DNA of 64,000 bases, taken from positions 76,211,884 to 76,275,883 of the forward strand of contig CM043944.1 in assembly GCA_014529385.2 (NCBI GenBank). The letters are read 5' to 3'. Under the pieces are notes generated by a model, which had not been told where the DNA came from, did no database searches, and saw nothing but the letters and a program-made list of their open reading frames with translations. Of this stretch, positions 56,690-64,000 are shown piece by piece. Position 1 is the first letter of the stretch. Each line of letters starts with the position of its first letter. Source of the DNA: Adiantum capillus-veneris. Lineage: Eukaryota; Streptophyta; Polypodiopsida; Polypodiales; Pteridaceae. Position numbers and translations under genes: made by a program.

Positions 56690-57548
56690 CTGTCATTAAC
56701 CCTCCCTTTCTGGATAGAGGCATTCATTCTTCTAGCCCTACTTCAGATTCTTTAGCAGCGGAGTTGGAGGGTTCTCCCTCCTCTAGAATATCTAGCATGA
56801 ACTCTGGGTCAAACCATAAAAAGTACCTCTTGAGCCTCCATCCATTGACTCTGGTCTTGTGGATTTTTTACCATCTGCTTCCATTCATTGACTTTGGTCT
56901 TCTGGATTCTACCATCTCCTTCCATCAATTTGTTATTACCGTTGGCGTAGCGCCTTTTGACAATGAATGGCCCTTCCCATTTGGGTTGAAATTTCTTGTC
57001 TTTCCTAGTGTCAATTCTGTTGTCGTATCTCAACAATAAGATGCCTTTTTCCAGCTCCTTCTCCTTAAGCCCTTGATTGAATGTGAGTTGGCGTGCCTCT
57101 GCTTGTGCTGCATAGTGATTGTTGCATCCTCTCTATCTAGTTGAAGCCTTTATAGATCCAGATGTGGTTATAGAGATGGGAAATTGGGCACTGTAATTGA
57201 CTAGCCATGACTCTCAAGCTGGCTATCAGTACCTTGATGGGTAGAATGGCCTCCTTTCCATATACCAAATGGAAAGGGGTGAAACCTAGAGATGTTCGGA
57301 ATGTCGTTTGGTAGGCCCAAAGGGCGGCCATGAGATGTTTATCCCAATCACCTGTGTGGTTATTCACCTCCTTTGTGATGATCTTATAGATCATTCCGCT
57401 TACCTTTTCCACTACGTCGTTGCACTGTGGATAGTATGGGGTGGAATGTCAGTGTGTAATGCCTAACTTTTTCATCAGTTCTTCCACCAAATCGCCTTTG
57501 AAACCAGGCCCCCTATCAGATATTATTTCTAGAGGAGTGTCAAAATGA
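56690..57548 (-). pseudogene. Gypsy family A integrase remnant, copy 2
   Basis: From 57548 on the minus strand: LEIISDRGPGFKGDLVEELMKK (second catalytic Asp), YYPQCND-VVEKVSGMIYKIITK (catalytic Glu region), LMAALWAYQTTFRTSLGFTPF HLVYGKEAILPIK, then, after frame changes, RYDNRIDTRKDKKFQPKWEGPF and a tail ending NASIQKGRVNDSRF. It matches 2750-3580 in order. The N-terminal part is cut off by the family-B LTR starting at 57549. Confidence 0.85.
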
Positions 57549-58568
57549 TGTTAGGAGTTTTTTGGAAGAAGTGATTGTGCATATGTACATACACATGCAT
57601 GGTGCATCGAATAAAGGATTGCCCATTTTTAAAGCTCGGTGGTTACGTGGGACCCACATGTGTACAGGTAGAACAGCGTGTACATAGTGCATCTATTTAC
57701 ATCGTCACCAGTATCACTGTGTTTTTCTATAATAATAAGGATTTGGTAGCGCATAAACTTCTCGAGGAAGCTATCAGCAGGCCGACTTCATGAGGTAAGC
57801 AGGTGCGTCAGATGGCATCTAGTGGCGAGGTTGATTGGGGTCTAGACTTGCACATGGATAAGTACGGACACAACATGGGTGTTTTCTTGAGATAATTATG
57901 CAAAAAGGTCATCATGAGAACTTTATTCGGGGGCCACTTCGCGTGATTGCAGGATGCATTATTGGGAAAATTTGAGTGCCAGGTGTGCGGATGGATGTAG
58001 AAGGGTGACAAAAATGCACTACGTGGCTAGTTTTTGGCCTGTTTCGGGTCCATTTGAGGTCAATCAAAAGGCCAAAGGTTCCCAATGGATAAAGTGAAGT
58101 CTGGACACTGAAAAACCTAAGAAAAAGACCAGTAAAACATGGAGAGAAGAGGAGGAACAACTGCAACTAAGTTTTTACTGTTTTTAGAGCCTGTTTTGGC
58201 CATAAACTGCTCATCCAAGGTCGAATTTGAGCACTTTGATATTGTAGACTAGGGTTTTTGGCCGTTTCGGACGCAATAGTGATGTTAATTTTTCCAAATT
58301 CCTCACTTTTTCCTACTGTTTTGGTTGTGCAAGTTTCTCCTGTGAGCGAAGCCTCCATTCAAATTTGTGATTGTATGTGCTATATTTGATCCATATTGTG
58401 TGAGCTATTTGCCCCATTGGTGTTGTCCCAAGGTCAATTGTATCTAAACATAGAAATTATTCCTCTTTGGAGCTGATTTTTTTGGGTGTGTGTGTGTATG
58501 TCTCCGTGTTGAGTGGGCAAATGGATAGTCTCTCTCTGCTCACTCCATCACTATGTTCCCTGTCTCTG
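57549..58568 (+). repeat. Element C 5' LTR, left part (family B)
   Basis: Starts TGTTAGGAGTTTTTTGG and matches 5189-5484, 10671-11390 and 18168-19190. It ends at CTCTG, where a small LTR element is inserted, and resumes at 59694. Total LTR length is about 1136 bp. Confidence 0.92.
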
Positions 58569-59180
58569 TGTCAGGACAAGGGTCCTACGGGGAAAGGCCC
58601 AACCTAGGGGGTCAGGTACCTAGGGGGTCAAGTACATTGTTGATTCCTCACCAATGTTATACATTACTGTGATTCCCCATTTACCAGTCATCTGGGACCA
58701 CTGTCTGTAAACCATGAGGAAAACACACCTCAGTACTGTCAGTTATCGAAGGGGATAGGCAGATTACAAAGATTAATCTTGTGCTAAATGATTTTCTAAG
58801 AGCATACGTTAGCACAAAACATTTCTGAATAGATGATTTTCTTCCTATTCTAGAATTTGCTTAAGTACGATTTTCGACTTTGAACACCTCTTGTGGTGGG
58901 GTTGGAGATTGTGTGAATACTTTCATACGTCAACAAGGACTTACCAAGTGTGCTGACAAAGTATGTTGTCAAGTAACCTTCATTAGGGATGAACATGTAG
59001 TTCTTTTTGTTCCAAACTATTCAGAATTCTAAAACGAGGACATTCCCTATCTACGGACTTTTCAAGATACTCAGGCGAGTAGGAAATCTGGCTCACAACT
59101 GCATGGAAAGTTATGCCAAGGTTTCCTTGCATTATTCCAGTACCTTCAGAAGATCTGAAAACTGGTTATGCCTTTGGAAA

Positions 59181-59323
59181 ACTCTTCGTTGTGGTTACTC
59201 CTTACAGTACTCAAGTGAGTTATAAATGGAGTTACCATTTAGACCCAAGTGACTCTTAGTTGTGGTTACTCCTTTACAGCACTCAAGTGAGTCATAAATG
59301 GAGTTACCATTTAAACCCAAGTG
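59181..59323 (+). repeat. 71-72-bp tandem duplication inside small LTR element
   Basis: ACTCTTCGTTGTGGTTACTC at 59181 and ACTCTTAGTTGTGGTTACTC at 59252. Units run to ACCATTT-ACCCAAGTG with few differences. Confidence 0.92.
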
Positions 59324-59517
59324 GTTGCAAACGGACAACAATGTTGAAATCAAGATGTTGCTCTTGGTTTCATTGAACCTCTTCACTGCACCAATTATCG
59401 GTCATACAGACAACTGGCTCACTTATGGGACATCAATAAAGAAAACATCAGTATTATTAAGAAGATATTACTACTTGTGTTTTCGAGGAAGAAAAATCTT
59501 CCTTAAGGGGGGAGTAA

Positions 59518-59693
59518 TGTCAGGACAAGGGTCCTACGGGGCAAGGCCCAACCTAGGGGGTCAAGGACCTAGGCCATGGGCCTGGACTGGACCAGTGCGG
59601 ACTGGGGATCCGCTTAGGGAAAGTGCTAGGAGCTAGCCTATATAAAGGGCGGTAGGGAGGAGGATCCTATGTTCAGTTACCCTAGGTCTTACA
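59518..59693 (+). repeat. 3' LTR of small nested element
   Basis: 176 bp, TGTCAGG to TTACA, with TATA box TATATAAAG at 59639. Confidence 0.88.
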
Positions 59694-59809
59694 CTCGGCT
59701 AGGTGGGTTGTGTAAGCCAAGTGGTGTCCCATAGTGTGTGTGTCTATCATCCCAAGAGTGTGTGTTGGGTGATTATAGAGGTGTTCTGTGTGTTTTCATC
59801 CCGCTCATA
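59694..59809 (+). repeat. Element C 5' LTR, right part
   Basis: CTCGGCTAGGTGGGTTGTGT continues the family B LTR to CCGCTCATA, where B has CCGCTCACA. Confidence 0.9.
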
Positions 59810-59812
59810 TTC

Positions 59813-60853
59813 TTTTGGCGCCCCCACGGATCTTCTTTGAGTACCTTCAGCTTCCAGATTTAGCATTCGAGATTATAGGTTGCAGATTATAGGTTATAGG
59901 TTACAGGTTACATGTACAGGTACAAATAATTCACACAGATATAGGTAGCTGGAGTAGAGTGATATACTGGCAAGTGGGAGTGACTCACTTGCAATTGCAG
60001 TGGGTATGCATCATTTGGCGCCTGTTTGAGCACGTTGTCTCGTATTGTACATTACTTGAGGATACTGCCATTGTACACCTTTGTGGAGCCATACTTGGTT
60101 TTATTTGGTAGTCCCAGCCATTTCTAAGACTTGGTCTGGAAGATATTCATTTCTAGACTATACAAGATTTGCATAAGATTTCATGAGAGGGTCAATAGTG
60201 TGAAGTTGTATTGAGATGGGGGATTCTCAAATGTGAGATCCTTCGGTGATACAGGTGGCTGGAGCACCCTTTTCATGACCTCGACATAGGATATGTACTA
60301 GTGATTCCTACTTGATACCCAAGTTTGATTGTTGGCAGGTTATGCATACATATACAGTCTATATTTTGGGTTCTTACTGCTCTACTTCTGGGGAAACTCT
60401 ATCAAAATTTTCCAAGTTTTGATGGCTGGTTTTTGGTCTTTTGAGCCATTTATGTTGTTATGCTGCTGAAATTTTGGTAAAATCAGAGGATAAATCAGGT
60501 GTGCCTTCTTAGGAGCTGCATGATTTTCTTTAATGGATGATCAAGATGGACCCTAATTCACTCTTTTTCATTTAACACAAAGAATCCAAATAAATGTTCA
60601 TGTGTCCAGGAATATTTTTTTCCAGTAGTGCATAGTCTTTATGTTCGGGCCAAGAAAATTAAGAGAGATATTGGAATATCCTTTTCCTATTGTAATTGCG
60701 ATGATTAACTATGAAAACTCATTTGATGTGCATGTGTTTGTCCTTATCTAAAGATGAGCTCCATTGAAGTTTTTGGGGATTGAGCCAGTAGAAATTTTGG
60801 GTTCTTGCACATGTGTTAGAAGGGGTTCTCAGCGCATTAAAACTTGGGTAGCC
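59813..60853 (+). other. Element C primer site and leader
   Basis: TTTTGGCGCCCCCACGG (PBS-like) followed by about 1 kb of untranslated leader collinear with 11517-12514 of B. A cluster of short repeats TTATAGGTTACAGGT-like occurs at 59870-59915. Confidence 0.7.
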
Positions 60854-61239
60854 ATGGCTTTCTCTTATCCAGATAAGTGATGAAGTTGTGGAAGACTTTT
60901 TGGAAAATATGGAGCTTGCCTGCATTAGCAATCAAATTAACAGTCCTGCACAGATGTTATGTCTTCTCCAAATCTATTTGAAGAGTGATACACAAGTTTG
61001 GTCCAAAGCATATGAAGAGGAGTTGCATGCGGATGATGCACCTGTGAGATTAATTTGGGACAATCTAAGGCATGGATTGGAAGTGGAGTTTGTGAAGACA
61101 GAAGATCCTGACAAAGTGTGGCAAGAAATACAAGGTTTAGTGCAAAGGGAAGGTGAGCCAGTAGATGCATATATACGTAAGTGTTCAATGGCATGGGAGA
61201 GGATGTGCAAGGCCTTAGCACCACAGGTACCCCCACACC
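60854..61239 (+). pseudogene. Element C gag, N-terminal part
   Basis: ATG 60854 opens MAFSYP, then a small deletion shifts the frame. The main frame from 60888 reads MEDFLENMELACISNQINSP, LCLLQIYLKSDTQVW, VKTEDPDKVWQEIQGLVQRE, EPVDAYIRKCSMAWERMC, the capsid region of a retrotransposon gag. It keeps the 34 nt deleted in B. Homology ends at 61239; the frame to 61325 is foreign sequence. The zinc knuckle and protease are deleted. Confidence 0.85.
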
Positions 61240-61498
61240 ACTGGTGGGGAGTCATGGTGTGGAGAATGGCATGCAACAGAGAAACGAGATGGAGAAGGGA
61301 GAGAGAGACTTGGTACAGGAAGTAAAATCACATGCTTTTTCTTGTGTATATTTCTTGTGAAACCCTTACAATATAAAGAAAAGTGCCATGCACACTTCTA
61401 AAACTAGTGGTCCAGGAGTTGTAGTTACATGCTACAGGGTTATGTTCCCATGGGTTGACATCAGACGAAATTATGGCTTGAATATCCAACACTACCAA
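61240..61498 (+). other. Foreign filler at deletion joint in C
   Basis: About 259 bp with no counterpart in B, replacing the B segment from about 12889 to 14388 (gag end and protease). No domain or termini recognised. Confidence 0.7.
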
Positions 61499-62684
61499 CG
61501 GTGATGAGGATGTTGATGTTGCATTTCTTTTGATGGACAAAGAAATCCATGAGCCTGATTTAGTTGCATTTGCAGATGAGATTGAAGATGAAAGTGAAGG
61601 GCCTTATGAAGTGATTGAAGGGCTGATGCAAACCAAGGTTTAGTTGTCAAAGAAGCAGGAATTGATGACACAAATGATCAGTGGAGACCTCTCAGCTATG
61701 GAGAAGGAGATATATTTGCACATGTTGGCTAGCTTTTGTGATTTGTTCATTACTTCATATGAAGAGATTAGAGGGTTCAAAGGATAAGAGATGCATATAG
61801 AGCTAAATGAAGGTGCTAAGCGAGTGTGAAAAATTCAAGAAGGATGGGTCAAGAGAAAATGGAAGCCTTGCGGGAAGAGGTGGACAAGTTATTGAAAGCG
61901 GGTTCATAGTCCCAGTGGAGGCCACAGAATGGATGAATCCAGTAGTAGTCAGCCCAAAGAAGGATGGGAAGTGGAGGATTTTTGTAGATTTTAAATTCTT
62001 AAATGCATCCACTAAGAAGAACCCATATCCTCTTCCATTCATCGATCAGATCTTGGATTCAGTGGTGGAAGGTTATGAAAGGTACAGTGTGTGTGATGGT
62101 TTTTCAGGCTATTTTCAATTGAATATTGCCTTAAAGACCGAACAAACAGAGCTTTTATTATGCCATGGGGTTGTTATTGTTACATGGTATTTCTATTTGG
62201 GTTGACAAATGGACCATCCTTTTATCAACAGAGAGCAAATTGGGTATTGGCACCATTCATTGGTTATTGTGTTAAAGCTTTTATGGACGACTTCTGTGTC
62301 TGCAGTAGTAGGATTGAACACCATGAGAAGTTGCAGATGGTATTGGCTCGATATGATGAATGTGGAGTACAACTAAATCCAAAGAAATTTCATCTGGCAC
62401 AGCCAAGCGCATGAAGTTATTGGGCAATATGGTGTTAGCAAATTGCATTGAGGCTAATCCAGACAAGGTTAAGTCTATTATTCTTCTTCCTTCACCTACG
62501 AGTACGAAGCAATTGGCAACCTTTATACACAAAGTGAAGTACATGGTGTGGTTTATTCCATTGTTTTCACAGCTCCTTTATCTATTACAACAAGTGGCAA
62601 AGCATGATCCATTGCAATGGGATGACAAGTGTGAAGAAGTGTTTCAAGAGGTGTTAGGGGGGTTGTCAGCCATGTAGACCATTG
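61499..62684 (+). pseudogene. Element C reverse transcriptase
   Basis: Resumes at the pre-RT acidic region, with TAG and TAA stops near 61641 and 61786. 61807-62205 gives SPKKDGKWRIFVDFKFLNA and YERYSVCDGFSGYFQLN. A shift near 62140 leads to 62160-62414: WGCYCYMVFLFGLTNGPSFYQ, FMDDFCVCS (box intact) and HLAQPS, where Gln is kept. Another shift leads to 62420-62677: MVLANCIEANPDKVKSI, FIHKVKYMVWFIPL, ending at TAG beside the inverted duplication. Confidence 0.87.
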
Positions 62685-62739
62685 CAATGGATCATGCTTT
62701 GCCACTTGTTGTAATAGATAAAGGAGCTATGAAAACAAG
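62560..62739 (+). repeat. Inverted duplication centred on a palindrome, with direct repeat
   Basis: 62573-62620 is the exact reverse complement of 62679-62726 (48 bp), and the arms extend further outward with one mismatch. The inner end of each arm is CCATTGCAATGG, itself a perfect 12-bp palindrome. The segment between (from ACAAGTGTGAAGAAGTG, 62625) is repeated directly from 62735 to 62788. Confidence 0.95.
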
Positions 62740-62787
62740 TGTGAAGAAGTGTTTCAAGAGGTGTTAGGGGGGTTGTTAGCCATGTAG

Positions 62788-64000
62788 ACTCCTGATTGGA
62801 AGCAAGTGTTTTATGTAAATCCATCAGTAGGGGATGTTGTCATTGGAGCCATGCTATTGCAAAAGGGGAAGGGTAGCCATTATATGAGGCCAGTGTATTA
62901 TGCAAGCCGAGTGAAGTTGGTAGTAGAGAGAAAATTCTCGGAAGTAGAGCTAGTAATGGCCAGTGTAATATCTGGCTGTCGACGATTTCGTCATTACTTG
63001 CTACCACAACCTTTTCTTTTCTTAACGAGTTACACCTTTTTGCCACAGTTAATTAATGGCACTAACATGTCAAATGTGGTCAAAAAATGGGTAATTGAAC
63101 TGCAAGAGTTTGAGTTCTCGTTTTTAGTGGAAGACAGTACAAGAGCTACCCTAGTTGATTTGTTGACTTACAAGGAGAATCCCCTTCTTGTTAAGGAAGA
63201 GGTGGTGAGAAGGGTACTTGAAGAAGTGCCACAGATTAGCAATGCACATGTGTTGTTCTTTGATGGCTCATACAAAAAGAGCCATGATGTGGCTTCGGGG
63301 GATATAGCACTTTATGATCCAGAAGGGAAGCTAGTCTGCAAGAAAGGGTTCAAATTGGATGCTCATAGTAACAATGAGGTTGAATATGCTACGTTGGAAG
63401 CCGGATTACACATTTGTTTGAAGAATGTGATTAGAAGGTTGAGCATTAAAGGTGATGCCTTGTTAGTTGTGAAGCAAATGTTGGGTGTGTGGAAGAGCAA
63501 GAACACCTCATTGAAGGAAATGTGTTTCAGAATTAAAGGCCTGTTCAAAAAGTTCGAAGCATGGAGCATCAGACATATTGAACGTGCCCTAAATGGAGAG
63601 GTACATGAAGTAGCTCAAAGCATGATTGGGGAGATATTTGTGTTGAGAACCAATTTACCTCTTTATCATGGCCGAGAAAGTTTGTCTCAAGACGAGGAGT
63701 TTTTGCTAAAAGGAATCATTCGAAGGACATTCATAAGTCAGAAGTATAGTTTTGTACGTAGAGCATCCAGGTACAAATTGATTGGTGATGTCTTGTACAT
63801 GAAAGGGGCTGATCTTGTGTTGAGATGTGTACCTTGGTGGGAGGAGCTTTATAGGGTGTTGGAAGAGAATCATGAAGGTGCATGTGGTGGACATTTTGCT
63901 CTAAAGATCACCTTGCATAAGATCTTGCAAGTGGGGTATGTATGGCCTAGTTTGCACAAGGATGGTCACCATTGGTGTAGGTCTTGCAATAGGTGTCAAG
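62788..64000 (+). CDS. Element C RNase H, second RNase H and integrase (partial, open)
   Basis: Open for 404 codons from the codon after TAG 62785-62787 to the window edge, no stop. RNase H: VFYVNPSVGDVVIGAMLLQ, RKFSEVELVMAS, FRHYLLPQPF. Second RNase H: LFFDGSYKKSHDVASGD, HSNNEVEYATLEAGLH, KGDALLVVKQ. Integrase start: YKLIGDVLYMKGADLVLR, HEGACGGHFALK and CRSCNRCQ (zinc finger complete). Two small compensating deletions near 63722-63740 keep the frame. No start codon belongs to it alone; it would be part of gag-pol. The best preserved coding block of the family in this window. Confidence 0.9.

Larger units (their letters stand above)
58569..59693 (+). mobile_element. Small non-coding LTR element nested in C LTR
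   Basis: Both ends begin TGTCAGGACAAGGGTCCTAC: at 58569 only about 56 bp of the LTR remains, while at 59518-59693 the full 176-bp LTR is present with TATATAAAG (59639-59646) and ending TTACA. A PPT (AAGGGGGGAG, 59505-59514) precedes the right LTR, so the element is plus strand. Flanks are CTCTG (58564-58568) and CTCGG (59694-59698); the intact family-B sequence reads GTCTCGGCTAGG here, supporting a CTCGG target. The ~0.9 kb interior encodes no domain I recognise: an internally deleted Copia or a TRIM/LARD-type element. Confidence 0.85.
57549..64000 (+). mobile_element. Family B Gypsy element C, runs off the window
   Basis: Plus strand: 5' LTR (split), PBS, leader, gag fragment, large internal deletion, RT, RNase H, second RNase H, integrase start. 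The 3' half lies beyond 64000. Shares the leader and gag start with B. Preceded by AATGA and inserted into a family A integrase. Confidence 0.92.

Noticed and set aside
56452-57039. 195-codon plus-strand ORF
   Set aside because: Its second half is antisense to the family A integrase C-terminus (KDKKFQPKWEGPF on the other strand).

Overview
This window is nuclear DNA from a land plant with a large, repeat-rich genome. I recognise no host gene, tRNA or rRNA with confidence. Evidence for a plant: plant-type Ty1/Copia polyproteins primed by initiator-Met tRNA, Ty3/Gypsy elements with two RNase H domains (the second of the archaeal-like type known from the plant Tat lineage), AT-rich spacers and many long GA/TC microsatellites. 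A fern, gymnosperm or other large-genome plant would fit; the species cannot be read from the sequence.

Layout. 1-418 is a partial LTR cut by the window edge. 830-1373 is one copy of a dispersed repeat whose inverted partner lies at 23680-24213. 2750-5188 is a minus-strand Gypsy pol remnant (family A). 5189-19316 is a complete plus-strand Gypsy element (family B) with ~1.14 kb LTRs; its 5' LTR is split by a complete minus-strand Copia element (5485-10665, 227-bp LTRs, target duplication AATGG). 19317-29150 is mostly non-coding: a ~187-bp satellite-like array, an AAATCGGC-type motif array, GA microsatellites and a GC-richer patch with two doubtful ORFs. 29160-29640 is a Gypsy gag remnant. 29915-35476 is a complete but decayed minus-strand Copia element (F) with target duplication AATGT. 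36404-39980 is a second, more decayed Copia (E). 39990-42060 is a Gypsy gag remnant split by a TIR element (40543-41409); a longer relative of that TIR element sits at 44102-45459. 45464-50177 holds unrecognised broken ORFs and a 298-bp tandem duplication. 50178-54495 is a truncated minus-strand family-B Gypsy (D). 54500-56690 is microsatellite and poly-G sequence. 56690-57548 is a second family-A integrase remnant, interrupted by a third family-B element (C, plus strand, 57549 to beyond the window end), whose 5' LTR holds a small LTR element (58569-59693).

The genes are those of retrotransposons: gag builds the particle, protease cuts the polyprotein, reverse transcriptase and RNase H copy the RNA, and integrase inserts the copy. 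Nearly every copy is broken by stops, frameshifts, deletions or tandem duplications, so any present-day mobility would need proteins from intact relatives elsewhere. The longest uninterrupted coding blocks are the Copia 5485-10665 blocks, B aRNH-integrase (16012-17274) and C RNH-aRNH-integrase (62788 to the edge). The most unusual items are the two TIR elements flanked by TTAA, the palindrome-centred inverted duplication at 62560-62739, a stop codon shared at the same RT position by copies B and D, and frequent short tandem duplications in unrelated elements.
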